A stretch of 46,906 bases of DNA from Verrucomicrobiia bacterium. GTDB lineage: Bacteria; Verrucomicrobiota; Verrucomicrobiia; Limisphaerales; JADLHS01. Made by a program: the position numbers and the translations under genes. Shown in pieces: positions 15,601-24,450 of this stretch. The stretch is from positions 1-46,906 of the forward strand of contig WYBW01000142.1 of assembly GCA_011525685.1 (NCBI GenBank), written 5' to 3'. Each line of letters opens with the position of its first letter. Position 1 is the first letter of the stretch. The notes beneath the pieces were generated by a model. That model was not told the origin of the DNA. It saw nothing but the letters and a program-made list of their open reading frames with translations, and ran no database searches.

Positions 15601-18600
15601 CGCGGCGTCCGAGGACGTACTGGCGCCGCCGGTCAACTCGCGAATCTGCGGAGTGTAGGTGTTCTGGGACGGGACCAGCGGGGTGAAGGCGTTGAAGACG
15701 TTGCGATCACCGGCAGCCGTGCTGGGCCGGGCCATGAGGCCCATCTTGCACCATTGATCCACAGTTTGAAGCGAAATGCCCCGGACCTTGTAGTCGAAAT
15801 TCCCGGTCACGGTCTTGTGGAGGAAGACGAACTGGTCGGCGGTGCCCCAGATGTCGCTGCCGCCGGCGGTCATCTTGATTTGATCGCCTTCCGCGCGGGC
15901 GCTGAAAGGCTGCGCGTTGTTGATGCGGGTCAGCGCGTCAAAATTGTTCGCGCGGAAGGTGTTTGTGCTCGGGTCCATGACATTGGCGGCGGCGGACAGG
16001 TCGGCCAGGTTCTGCACTACCAAGGTCATCAGGTCCGTCTCCGGCATCGCGGCGGTTTGCAGTGTGATAAGGGCGGCGTCGTTGGGATCCACCGTCGCGG
16101 AGTTGACGGCCACCGGCGTGCCGGCCGAGGTCAACAACAAGTAATTGGCCGTGGCAGTGGCGGTGGCGGAAGTGACCGGCTCGGAAAGCCGCACTTCGAC
16201 GGTCTGTTTGAACAAGCTGCCTACGGACGCCACCTCGGGTTTGGCAGTGTCTGTGGTCACGGTCAAGGTGGCCACCATGCTGGTCACGCTGCTGAACGCG
16301 TTGTTCGCGACCACATGGAAGGTGGCATTGTTGTCGGCCGCAGTCAGGTAAGGCGGCGTGTAGCTGGCGGCGTTTGCCCCGGCGATGGGGGCATTGTTCT
16401 TGTACCACTGATAGGCATAGGTGGGTGAACCGTCCACCACCACACTCAGGGTCGGCCGGGTGGACTCGGCGGCGTTGATGCTGGCCGGCAGGTCGGTGAC
16501 CAGGAAGACATTGCCGAAGGTGGCCGGCGTGGACAGATACTGCGCCGGGATCAGGTGCGGCTCGGTGGCTGCCTGATTGTTAGCCGGACTGGGAGGCCAA
16601 GCCCAACCGTTCGCGGCCATGGTGGGTGTGTACCAAGCCACCGTGATACCGTCACCGCCCGTGCCGTCGCGATAGACGGCTTCGAGGTAGTAGCGTTGGC
16701 CGGCTACCAGGTTGACTGCGGCGGACAATTGATTGGCCTGCGCGCCCAGGTTCCAACGCCCGGTGGAACCGTTCATGTTGCAAAGCTCGCGTTTGGAGGA
16801 ACGCTGGTCGGTGGTGCCCAGGTAAAGGATGCTATGATCATCCGAGGCAATCGCGAACCGGTACGCGCCGGTTTCCGGGGCGGTGAGATAGCCGATGATC
16901 TGGCCCATGTAGTGGTTCTGCAGCGGGACCAGGTTCCATCCATAACTGGTCGTGGTGATCCGGCGCTCCTCGACGAACATGTTGTTGGTGTACGAGGGCG
17001 CGACCGAATTGGTGGTTGACCACGTGCGCAAGGTGGCCAGGTCGGTGGGCAGGGTGTCCCAGATGCGGAAGGTAATCGCACCGGAAACGGGCGGGTCGGC
17101 AAAGGTGGCAAGCTGGCTGGCCGGGATGAGGAACGGCTCTGTGGCAGCCTGGGTGTTGGCGTTGGCGGTGGGGAGCGGTGGCCCGCTCGGCGTCTGCCAG
17201 AACACGCTCACACCGTCGCCGCCGGTGCCGTCACGAACCACGGCCTCGAGGTAATACTGTTTGCCGGCCTCGAGCCAGATCAGAACAGACTGCTGATTGC
17301 CCAATTGCGCCCCGGTGTTCCAACGGCCGGTCGAGCCGTTGTAATTACAGATCTCCCGCTTCGAGGAGGGTTGGTCAGAAGTGCCCAAGTAAAGGATGCT
17401 GTGGTCGTCCGAGGCAATGGCGAACTTGTAGAAGCCGGTCTCCGGGGCGGTGAGGTAGCCGACCATCTGGGAGAGGAAATTTTCCCGCGCGGGCACGAGA
17501 TTCCACTGGTAGCTGGTCGTGGTGATCACCCGTTCCTCGATGAACTTGTTGTTCAGGTAGGAAAGCGCCGATGAACCCACGTAGGACCAGTGCCGCAGCG
17601 TGTCCAGGTTGTCTGGACGGGAGAATCCCCAACTGCGGAAGGCAATCGCGCCCTCAGCAATGACCAGGTTGGTCACGGTGCTCGCGATAACATTGGCCGG
17701 CAGGGCCATGTCTTGAATCCCGCTGACCGTGAGGGTGTGCAACACTCCCGCTGCCAGCAACCCGGTGTTGAGAATGACGGTGCGGCCGTCAGCCTGGAGT
17801 TGCGCGCTCTGAATCGCGCCGCTGCTGAGAGTGTAGTTGGCCAGATTATTGGCGGAGGCGGGCGTGACCTGCTCGGAAAACACGACTTCTATCCGCGTGG
17901 GATTGCCCGCCGGCAGGGAGGCGCTGGTGAGTTCCGGCGCGGTGGTGTCCGGATAAACGGTGAGGGTCAGGGGGCCGTAAAGGACGCCGTTGACGCGGAC
18001 CGAAAACTGCGCGCCATTGTCGCTGTTGCGGGCGCGGAAACGGTAGTAAGTCTGGGTCTCGCCGGGGATGTCACCGGCGCCCCGCCGCCATTGCACCGTG
18101 TAGGGCGGCGCGAGATTCAAGTCCGCAAACAGCATGGCTTCCATGCCGTCGTAGATGCTGATGTTGTCCCAAGGAGAGGATGGAATGACGGCTGCGACAA
18201 AGGGACCGTTCACGACGGTGGGGTCGCCAGTGTTCAGGGTGGGCTGCAAATAAAAGCTCGGCATGGGGCGTTCCAGCGCGCCGCTGGGGAGTTGCCAGCC
18301 CCAGCCCACGTTATCGCCGCCACCGCCTTCCTTGTGGAGGATTTCCATGTAATACTGTTTCCCTTTTTCCAAGGCTATCGGCGCGGATTGTTGTTCGGGA
18401 TACTTGGTCCACTCGCGGGCGTTGCTCCAAACCGGCACCGAGGCGATCAACTGTTTCTTGGTTGGGTTCAGCGGATCGGCGGGATCGGTCGTCAGCCAAA
18501 GCTGGGTTTCGTCATCGCCGCAGACCCAGAAGATGTAATCGCCAGTTTCGGGCGGCTCGATGTAGCCCGGCACGAAGCTGCCGTAGTTGTCGCCGATGCC

Positions 18601-18867
18601 GTTCTGGGTGATCGGATCGGTTTCGGCAAGGAACGGGCCGGTGGCCGGTATGGGAGGAGTTTGGTAAGGTATGATCTGGAAATCAGTGGGCGAGTCAGGG
18701 AAGATGACCACCCCGGAGCTGTTGGTGCCCCAGAGAAGCTGGGCGACGTTGACCCCGGGAATGTCATAATACAAGTAACGCTTGATCCAGCCGGCCTGGC
18801 TGGTCAGGGTGGAGACGCAGGCAAATGCGACCGTCAACAGGAGCCATTTTACTCTGAAGTTTTTCAT
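12664..18867 (-). CDS. giant secreted multidomain protein (PA14-like, SbsA/Ig-like, DUF1349-like, CBM-like)
   Basis: 2067 residues with a signal peptide cut after TSQA (residue 25). Domains in order: a PA14-like domain (26-208); an Ig-like domain and an SbsA-type bacterial Ig domain (225-402); two near-identical PA14-like domains (408-585 and 597-780) sharing IASDDHSILYLGT and YRDGTGGDG-type motifs; Ig-like and SbsA-type (785-970); a concanavalin-like DUF1349-type domain (985-1180) with GGSDIW and WCKMGLMAR; Ig-like and SbsA-type (1188-1370); a CBM6-like domain starting IIMEAENAQ (1385-1575); Ig-like and SbsA-type (1603-1790); a second DUF1349-type domain (1815-1995). The C-terminal beta domain ends GQHRYFRLLKP. 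No hydrolase active site is visible. It is probably a surface or extracellular carbohydrate-binding/adhesive protein. Confidence 0.88.
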   Translation of the reverse strand: MKNFRVKWLLLTVAFACVSTLTSQAGWIKRYLYYDIPGVNVAQLLWGTNSSGVVIFPDSPTDFQIIPYQTPPIPATGPFLAETDPITQNGIGDNYGSFVPGYIEPPETGDYIFWVCGDDETQLWLTTDPADPLNPTKKQLIASVPVWSNAREWTKYPEQQSAPIALEKGKQYYMEILHKEGGGGDNVGWGWQLPSGALERPMPSFYLQPTLNTGDPTVVNGPFVAAVIPSSPWDNISIYDGMEAMLFADLNLAPPYTVQWRRGAGDIPGETQTYYRFRARNSDNGAQFSVRVNGVLYGPLTLTVYPDTTAPELTSASLPAGNPTRIEVVFSEQVTPASANNLANYTLSSGAIQSAQLQADGRTVILNTGLLAAGVLHTLTVSGIQDMALPANVIASTVTNLVIAEGAIAFRSWGFSRPDNLDTLRHWSYVGSSALSYLNNKFIEERVITTTSYQWNLVPARENFLSQMVGYLTAPETGFYKFAIASDDHSILYLGTSDQPSSKREICNYNGSTGRWNTGAQLGNQQSVLIWLEAGKQYYLEAVVRDGTGGDGVSVFWQTPSGPPLPTANANTQAATEPFLIPASQLATFADPPVSGAITFRIWDTLPTDLATLRTWSTTNSVAPSYTNNMFVEERRITTTSYGWNLVPLQNHYMGQIIGYLTAPETGAYRFAIASDDHSILYLGTTDQRSSKRELCNMNGSTGRWNLGAQANQLSAAVNLVAGQRYYLEAVYRDGTGGDGITVAWYTPTMAANGWAWPPSPANNQAATEPHLIPAQYLSTPATFGNVFLVTDLPASINAAESTRPTLSVVVDGSPTYAYQWYKNNAPIAGANAASYTPPYLTAADNNATFHVVANNAFSSVTSMVATLTVTTDTAKPEVASVGSLFKQTVEVRLSEPVTSATATATANYLLLTSAGTPVAVNSATVDPNDAALITLQTAAMPETDLMTLVVQNLADLSAAANVMDPSTNTFRANNFDALTRINNAQPFSARAEGDQIKMTAGGSDIWGTADQFVFLHKTVTGNFDYKVRGISLQTVDQWCKMGLMARPSTAAGDRNVFNAFTPLVPSQNTYTPQIRELTGGASTSSDAAGAPLNLGLQGGLVARPTISYPSWLRLQRVGNLFYWYYGTTGTNWTLWTYYDASASGEGPLPATLQVGLALTSHNTSLTTDGLMESFAAVNDGALFLTLQPTNATVVEGGTVSFYAGAGGSTPYVYQWLTNGVPIADGITTNATLTLSRVPFTFNGLQIACRISNPYGQLVTTSNAVLTVTQDDVRPTVRYYITPKVNINATEVKLLFSEWVEINSAQNVANYQITSTSGGAPLAIQSATLQPDERTVSLTTDPQTPGTTYKVVVNNVLDLACCPPNAVPPNSTDYFFYAGAAPQFVQRPDGYIIMEAENAQENLMAGDGDEWIFTNTNSAGGGFSGLGYMLVPNGRGGGGTAGTAPNIAGTGAKLVFHLNMNRVGRHIVWLRGWPQNTADAGNDDSVYVGFNNDVGIADPSNDWLAGMVSAVNQSSLAGFPGTGWTWRSDRQEGTDPFTFTNTATGLHRFIIWHREDGTMIDKIVIEAGDRAAGNTAAPAPATANGGLGEPETWDYIVQPPAGPTVTISSPVNNQAFAANATIPVTATIIGPTPIILVEFFQGTNLLGTATTEPFTINWPNVPEGIYSLSARATDGLGNQATSPAVQVVVDSTKPVAYAVGSLNGTGIGVYFSDLSGVAEASATDPANYTVNGGAITVTGAALEPDLRAVMLSLGAPVSGAFSVEVKNVTDRGAGPNVMDTVTLQSSVVTWPVNEDIGTLNPTPPPLFTDPIMPGIAQAIGTNGFYVRAGGSDIWNNADGMHFVHQPVTGDFDVKVRVAGLTRPNEWAKAGLMVREDLEGTSRNYLVAAVPTNGQNLITMQWRLVKGAASASIADASRPRPSPIPNAWLRMTRTGDAFAFSWGTDGVNWFSLHNETPSPVYPATVYVGLATTSHDNGATLANTASAYYRDLDGLPVVGVPELTIGLSGNDVVISWTSSDSTLELWVASDLTTANWQPTGITPVAVGDTYTATIPLVPGQHRYFRLLKP

Positions 18868-19344
18868 AACAGTTGGGGATGCTTTCGAGTTTGGATTGTT
18901 TTGTCACGACTCGACACTCTGCTGCAACACAAATCTTGGTTTTCACCTGCCTTATTTTGACCTCGGCCGGATGGTGTATTCGGGCTGCGAGAAACCTGCA
19001 TCCGGCGGCCGTCAAGGCGGGCTCGTTCCCGGCGCGTCTCGTGTCAGGCTGGCGACCACTTAAATCGCTTATTTTCAAGCTCTTGCCGTGGAGCCATGAA
19101 CACCACGCTTCGGAAACCGGTTCGCCTCGCATGGCAATGAGCGAAGAACTTCCATCGCGCTTGCCTCCTTTTTCGATGGGCAATCCTCCCGCCCAGATTG
19201 CGCCGCAGGCCAGGACCAATCCACGCCTCAAGACGGAAGCTTGAATTCAGAAACAGGGGCAACGCCTTTGCTGCCTCTCAATATCGGCCGAGCCTGGCTG
19301 AAGGAATGTTCCCGCAGGCATGGCCGACAACTTCGCCGATGCCT
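18868..19344. other. intergenic region, no supported gene
   Basis: Lies upstream of the large secreted-protein gene and downstream of the GNAT gene. Only short open frames are present and none resembles a known family. The promoter of the secreted-protein gene should be here, but no clear -35/-10 pair is seen. No repeat element was recognised. Confidence 0.5.
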
Positions 19345-19752
19345 CTATCGCAGCGGTTCGTCCGGCGCGAGTGTCCAGGCCGAGGGGTGCAACCTCATGC
19401 CCAGGCGCGGGTAATACTCCACCGCCTTTGGCGCCGAGAGCAGGATGAGCGTGGCCTGCCCACCCAACAACCGCGTGCGGCGAATCATTTCCCGCCCGAT
19501 GCCCCGCCGCTGATGCGACAACCGCACCGCCAGGTCGGACAAGTAAGTGGCATAGCTGAAATCGCTCACACTGCGCGCGATGCCCACCAGCAGTTCACCG
19601 TCCCAGGCCGTCACCACGAGATTCGCGTTGGCCAGCATGTGTTGCATCCGCTCGCGATCGTCCACCGGGCGCCGCTCGCCGAGCGTTGAGGCTCGGTAGA
19701 GCTCGATGACCGCGTCAAGGTCGAGTTCGTTGCCGGTGCGATAAGTGATCAT
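19345..19752 (-). CDS. GNAT-family N-acetyltransferase
   Basis: 135 residues. The acetyl-CoA binding motif A is visible as LSDLAVRLSHQRRGIGREMIRRT (residues about 71-93, with Q/R-x-x-G-x-G), followed by the strand and helix containing APKAVEYYPRLGM. This is the compact single-domain GNAT fold. It would acetylate an amine of an unknown small molecule or protein. It is the last gene of the alaS-marC run, about 48 bases after the preceding gene. Confidence 0.85.
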   Translation of the reverse strand: MITYRTGNELDLDAVIELYRASTLGERRPVDDRERMQHMLANANLVVTAWDGELLVGIARSVSDFSYATYLSDLAVRLSHQRRGIGREMIRRTRLLGGQATLILLSAPKAVEYYPRLGMRLHPSAWTLAPDEPLR

Positions 19753-19800
19753 GAGCTGGCCCGCAGGATTGTTGTTGGGGCGGTGGTCGGCCGGACGGAG

Positions 19801-20649
19801 TCACGCCAGCGGCAGCGCCGATTCCGCGCGCGTGGCCTGGTCGTGCAACGTCACCAACTCCTGCAGCGCTGGATCGAATTCGGGGTTGCCGAATTGCCCC
19901 AAAAGATTGCAAGTTGCACGGCATTCCACGGCCTCGGCGTATTTGGATTCCCACTTGCGAAACCGGGCCTCCGCTTTCTCTTCGAGCCAGGGCCAGCGCT
20001 CGCGCGGTTTGTCCAGATCACACCGCCACGGTTTGGGGGTCAGCCGCGCGCGAAAACACTTTTGCGTGACACAAAGTTTGCGGTAAAGCGGGTCCGCCTC
20101 GAAAACCTCGAACGCCGTCTGGCACAGGGCATCCGCGGTGCTGACCGGTTGGTGCGTCGCCATCAGCCGGAGGCCGGCGCGCGTGCGGTAAACCCGCCAA
20201 CCCCAGCCGGGAAAGCGGCTCACCCAGTCGTTGACGCGCGCCAGGACCTGGTTCGGAAAGGCATCGGGGCGGCGCTGCTTATCGGGTTTCCGAAACCCAA
20301 ACAAGCCGGCGAGGAAACTCGACTCCTTTGCCGCGGGCTCATCCACGTCCACGAACATCAGGTTGGTCGTGTTCAATACCAGGCAACCGTAGCTGTTGCG
20401 CGTGATCGCGGCGCGCAACGTGCCGTCGCCGTTGCGAAATTCCCGCAACACCTCCTCGCGGAGGGGGCGCCCGTCCGGATAACCGTAGCGCTGCGCCGGG
20501 TTTGCCTGGCCGCCGCGCGCCAGCCAGTCGCGCATTCGCGCCAACCGCTCGCCGGCCCGGTTGGCGGCGTCGGCCAGGCTCTCGTCCGACCAACCCCACG
20601 CCGTAAGGCTCTTATACCTGGCGGTGTTCCAGTATTTGGGGAAGTGCAT
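19801..20649 (-). CDS. hypothetical protein with weak AEP/PrimPol-like motifs
   Basis: 282 residues from the ATG at 20649. The longer open frame upstream runs through the marC region and is not credible. No family is recognised with confidence. Around residues 97-103 there is a buried strand ending in acids, NLMFVDVDE (D101, D103). About 50 residues later WRVYRTRAGLRLMATHQ (151-167) appears, and DLD at 211-213. This spacing recalls the catalytic motifs of archaeo-eukaryotic primases (hhhDhD, then a basic/His strand, then hD), but the match is weak. It lies between marC and the GNAT gene on the same strand. Confidence 0.7.
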   Translation of the reverse strand: MHFPKYWNTARYKSLTAWGWSDESLADAANRAGERLARMRDWLARGGQANPAQRYGYPDGRPLREEVLREFRNGDGTLRAAITRNSYGCLVLNTTNLMFVDVDEPAAKESSFLAGLFGFRKPDKQRRPDAFPNQVLARVNDWVSRFPGWGWRVYRTRAGLRLMATHQPVSTADALCQTAFEVFEADPLYRKLCVTQKCFRARLTPKPWRCDLDKPRERWPWLEEKAEARFRKWESKYAEAVECRATCNLLGQFGNPEFDPALQELVTLHDQATRAESALPLA

Positions 20650-20705
20650 GACGCGCTCCTGATAAAGCAGTCGCCCTCGCGATGCCAGCGAAATGTCCGG
20701 CTGGC

Positions 20706-21296
20706 TCAACGATGCGCCAGATAATCGCCCAGTCCGTTGAGGAACATCTGCACCGCCAGCATGACCAGCAGCAGGCCCATCAGGCGTTCGACGGCCCGGG
20801 CGCCTCGTTCCTTGAGCACGCGCAAAATGGCCGGCGCGGAAATCAACGTGCAAAACGTCACCGCCCAGACGATCAACACCGCCCAGAGACCCGTCCACAA
20901 ACCGCCCGGTTTGCTGGTGATAAGAATGATCGTGGCCGCCACCGACGGGCCTGCCACCAGCGGAGTGGCCAGCGGCACGATGAACGGATCGCTGTCCACA
21001 GCCCCGCCATCCCCTCGGCGTCCCCGGCCCGGCAGGATCATTTCCAGCGCGATCAAAAACAGCACCAACGCGCCCGCAATCGAGATGGCCTCCTGCCGGA
21101 TGCCGAGCAAGCCCATCAGTTGTCGGCCGATGAAGAGGAAGAAAAGCATGATGGCCAGGGCGAACAACAACTCCCGGACCAATACCCGACGACGTCGCCC
21201 GGCAGGCACGGGCTGGAGAATCGCGATGAAGTTGGGCACGTTCCCCAGCGGATCGGTGGTCACCAGGAGCAGCGCCACTGCGGAAACGAGGTCCAT
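20706..21296 (-). CDS. MarC/YhgN-family integral membrane protein
   Basis: 196 residues, six predicted membrane segments. Family marks include the start LLLVTTDPLGNVPNFIAIL, the FIGRQLMGLLGI segment, IPLA-type PFIVPLATPLVAGPS and the late helix LMGLLLVMLAVQMFLNGL. The length is normal. The family's function is not established; an early link to multiple antibiotic resistance was withdrawn, and a transporter role is assumed. The gene starts 20 bases after the alaS stop and is co-oriented, so they probably share a transcript. Confidence 0.92.
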   Translation of the reverse strand: MDLVSAVALLLVTTDPLGNVPNFIAILQPVPAGRRRRVLVRELLFALAIMLFFLFIGRQLMGLLGIRQEAISIAGALVLFLIALEMILPGRGRRGDGGAVDSDPFIVPLATPLVAGPSVAATIILITSKPGGLWTGLWAVLIVWAVTFCTLISAPAILRVLKERGARAVERLMGLLLVMLAVQMFLNGLGDYLAHR

Positions 21297-21316
21297 GCCG
21301 GAAGCTCCCTTTCAGT

Positions 21317-24226
21317 CTAGCCGAGGAGGGACTTTACGCGAGCCAGCGCCTCGTCCAGTTTGCTCGCGTCCTTGCCTCCGCCCCGGGCGTTGTCCGGCTT
21401 GCCGCCGCCTCGGCCACCGACCAGCGGCGCAATCTGCTGAATGAGTTTGCCGGCCTGAACTTTCGCGGTGTAATCAGGGGAAACGGTCGCCACGAGCGAA
21501 ACCGCGCTGTTGCCACCGCCACCGAGGACCACCACCCCTTTGAACCTCCCCTTGAGGGCATCGGCGATGGCTTGGAGAAAATCGCCGTCCGCGTCGCCGA
21601 GGTTGTGGGTGATGAGCGGGATGTCGTTCACGGTCTGAACACGCTCCAGCAATTCGCTCGCGGCGTTGGAGGCGTTGCGTTGCATCGCGATCTGGACTTC
21701 CTTCTCCAGCTTCTTTTGCTGCGCGAGCAGGGCCTCAATCTTCTTCTCCAGCTCGTGGATGGGCGAATTCACCCTGCCGGCCAGCGACTTAATCAGCGCC
21801 AACTCGTCGCTGGCCTTGCGATAAGCCTCCAGCCCGGCAATCGCTTCAATGCGGCGCACACCGGCGGCAATCGCGCTTTCGCCGACGATGCGGAACAAAC
21901 CAATCTCGCCCGTCGCCCGCGTGTGCGTGCCGCCGCAAAGTTCCATCGAGTAACCGTCCAATGCGCCGGCCTTGCCGCCGATCTGGACGACACGGACGGT
22001 GTCGCCGTATTTGTCGCCGAAGAATTGCATCACGTCCTTGCGCGACCTTACGTCGGTGAAGGGCACTTCGATCCAGGACACGCCGGCGTTTTCGAGGATG
22101 CGCTCGTTGACGAGTTTCTCGATGTCGGCAATCTGCGCGGGCGTGAGCGGCGCGCTGTTGAAATCGAAGGTCAATTTTTCCGGGCCGACGTACGAACCCT
22201 TCTGCGTGGCGTCTTTGCTCACCACTTCATGCAGTGCCCAGTGGAACAGGTGGGTGACGGTGTGGTGGCGTTGGACCGCCTCGCGTCTCGGCTGTTCTAC
22301 ACTCAAGCGGACGGTCGAACCGACGGCGGGGGCGTCCTCTTGTTGCTGGCCGCGGGTTGCGTCAAGCACATGCAGCCAGGTGTTGCCGGACTTTTGGGTG
22401 TTGACGATGCGCCAGGACTTGCCACCGCCGGCCAATTCGCCCGTGTCGCCCACCTGGCCGCCCATCTCGGCGTAGCAGGCGCTGGTGTCGAGAATGACGG
22501 CGGTCTTGTCCTTGAGCGACACGACTTCGAGCACCCGGGCCGGCGTCTCCAGGGTTTCGTAGCCGACGAACTTCGTGGGCGTGGTGGTTTCAATCTGGGA
22601 AAGCGAAACAACCTCCTTCTTCTGCGCGGCGCGGGCGCGGGCGCGCTGTTCCTCCATCAACTTGTTGAAACCCTCGACGTCCACGGTCAAGCCCCGCTCG
22701 CGCGCCATCAACTCGGTGAGGTCGAGCGGGAAACCGTAAGTGTCGTATAGCCTGAAAGCAAACTGCCCAGTCAATCTGCGTCCTTCAATCGCAGGAACGA
22801 AATCAGGCTTGCCCGGTGCTCCCACACTTGTGATTCCGCCGACGTTCCGCTCATCTTCCGCAGGTGCGAATACTGTCGCGGTGTTAAAAACTTCGATTCC
22901 CCGATCCAACGTCTTGTTGAACGCCTCTTCCTCAACGCGAATCACCTCCTGCACGTGCTTCTTCCGGGCGCGGATTTCGGGAAAGACACTGCCCATCGTG
23001 TCCGCGAGCACCTCCACGAGTTTGTAGAAGAACGGTTCGTGGAAGCCGAGCGTGCGGCCGTAGCGCACGGCGCGGCGGAGGATGCGGCGCAGCACGTAGT
23101 TGCGGTCAGTGTTGCCGGGTTGGATGCCATCGGCAATCGCGAAGGAGAGCGTGCGGATGTGGTCGGCGATGACGCGGAAGGCGACATCCGTTGATTGTTG
23201 AGAGTTGATGGTTGAGAGATCGGCGGGCGGCAGCGTGCTTCCGTATTTTTTTCCGCTCAACTTTTCAATGGCATCGAAGATCGGGCGAAAGATGTCGGTT
23301 TCGTAGTTCGAGATTCTGGCGTTGGCAAAATCCTTGAACTTCTTGGTGCCTTGGATGATCGAGGTCACGCGCTCGAAACCCATGCCGGTGTCCACGTGGC
23401 GCGCGGGCAGCGGCGCGAAAGTGCCGTCGGCGTTCGCGTTGAACTGGATGAAGACGAGATTCCAGATCTCGATGCAGCGGGCGTCGCCCTGGTTGACGAG
23501 TGAGCCGCGAGTGTCGCCGGCGGGCGTGAGGTCCACGTGCAACTCCGAGCACGGGCCGCACGGACCGGTGTCGCCCATCATCCAGAAGTTGTCTTTCTTG
23601 TTGCCGGGAACGATGTGGGCTTTGGGATCAAGCCCGGCGGCTTGAAACCGCTTGGCCCAAAACATCGCCGCTTCCTGGTCGGCGACCTCAAAGGGGGAAG
23701 CCTCCGGATTTGGCGGGATGAACTCCGGCGAGGTCATGGCCAGCGCCAGAACCTGCTCCAGTTCGAGCCGCCATTTATTCTCCCAACCGCTTTCGCCGAG
23801 GTAAGGACAGAACACCGTCGCGTAAAGCCGGTTCGCCGGAAAGCCCCAGCCTTCGACCACCAGTTCCCAGGCCCATTCGATGGCTTCCTTCTTGAAGTAA
23901 TCGCCGAAGGACCAGTTGCCGAGCATCTCGAAAAATGTGTGGTGATAGGTGTCGAGGCCGACGTCCTCGAGGTCGTTGTGTTTGCCGCCGGCGCGGATGC
24001 ACTTCTGGGTGTCGGCGGCGCGGGTGTCGCTGCGGGGGATCACTCCCGCCCACTTCGAGACATCCGGCTCTTTCTGGCCGAGGAAGATGGGCACGAACTG
24101 GTTCATGCCGGCGTTGGTGAACAGCAGGTTCGGCGCATCCGGCATGAGGCTCGAAGACGGTACAATCGTGTGCTGCTTCGACTTGAAGAAGTCGAGGAAG
24201 CTCTGACGAATCTCGGACGAGGTCAT
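21317..24226 (-). CDS. alaS: alanyl-tRNA synthetase with two unusual insertions
   Basis: 969 residues, longer than the common 870-880. The catalytic domain starts with RQSFLDFFKSKQHTIVPSSSL and contains LLFTNAGMNQF and RAADTQKCIRAGGKHNDLE. The editing domain has the zinc-binding HHTVTH and CGGTH motifs. The C-terminal DHHA1 domain has VVVLGGGGNSAVSLVA and GGRGGGKPDNARGGG. It charges tRNA-Ala and hydrolyses mischarged Ser/Gly. Two inserts stand out: residues about 333-346 (LSTINSQQST) and about 448-485 (EDERNVGGITSVGAPGKPDF). The first corresponds to a repeated GTTGAGAGTT-type sequence and the second has unusually AT-rich codons. The frame is intact. Confidence 0.95.
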   Translation of the reverse strand: MTSSEIRQSFLDFFKSKQHTIVPSSSLMPDAPNLLFTNAGMNQFVPIFLGQKEPDVSKWAGVIPRSDTRAADTQKCIRAGGKHNDLEDVGLDTYHHTFFEMLGNWSFGDYFKKEAIEWAWELVVEGWGFPANRLYATVFCPYLGESGWENKWRLELEQVLALAMTSPEFIPPNPEASPFEVADQEAAMFWAKRFQAAGLDPKAHIVPGNKKDNFWMMGDTGPCGPCSELHVDLTPAGDTRGSLVNQGDARCIEIWNLVFIQFNANADGTFAPLPARHVDTGMGFERVTSIIQGTKKFKDFANARISNYETDIFRPIFDAIEKLSGKKYGSTLPPADLSTINSQQSTDVAFRVIADHIRTLSFAIADGIQPGNTDRNYVLRRILRRAVRYGRTLGFHEPFFYKLVEVLADTMGSVFPEIRARKKHVQEVIRVEEEAFNKTLDRGIEVFNTATVFAPAEDERNVGGITSVGAPGKPDFVPAIEGRRLTGQFAFRLYDTYGFPLDLTELMARERGLTVDVEGFNKLMEEQRARARAAQKKEVVSLSQIETTTPTKFVGYETLETPARVLEVVSLKDKTAVILDTSACYAEMGGQVGDTGELAGGGKSWRIVNTQKSGNTWLHVLDATRGQQQEDAPAVGSTVRLSVEQPRREAVQRHHTVTHLFHWALHEVVSKDATQKGSYVGPEKLTFDFNSAPLTPAQIADIEKLVNERILENAGVSWIEVPFTDVRSRKDVMQFFGDKYGDTVRVVQIGGKAGALDGYSMELCGGTHTRATGEIGLFRIVGESAIAAGVRRIEAIAGLEAYRKASDELALIKSLAGRVNSPIHELEKKIEALLAQQKKLEKEVQIAMQRNASNAASELLERVQTVNDIPLITHNLGDADGDFLQAIADALKGRFKGVVVLGGGGNSAVSLVATVSPDYTAKVQAGKLIQQIAPLVGGRGGGKPDNARGGGKDASKLDEALARVKSLLG

Positions 24227-24450
24227 TCGTTATCGTGTTAAATGTCGCTGGGCAAACCGCAAAACGCCTGCCGCGCGGGCCATCCGCGCACACGCTGCGC
24301 GCGAGAACTTCCGGCGAAAACCACCGCTTGCCAAAAGCCAAGTTGCAGGCGAAATGCCCACCGGGACTTATTCCCCGTAAAATCCAGCCGGCAGGCTACG
24401 GCAACCGCCGGGGCGAGGCGAGTTTGAAGTTTTGGCGGCTTTGCGGGGGT
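24227..24450. other. upstream region of alaS, no gene
   Basis: Separates the minus-strand alaS start from MITE-like copy B. No open frame resembles a known protein and no clear promoter is seen. Confidence 0.4.

Noticed and set aside
13012..16428. 1138-residue open frame on the plus strand opposite the large secreted protein
   Set aside because: It is antisense to a clear multidomain gene, has no recognisable domain, and is explained by high third-position GC removing stops on the other strand.
20650..20898. N-terminal extension of the hypothetical protein before MHFPKYW
   Set aside because: It overlaps the marC coding sequence in another frame and has shadow-like composition.
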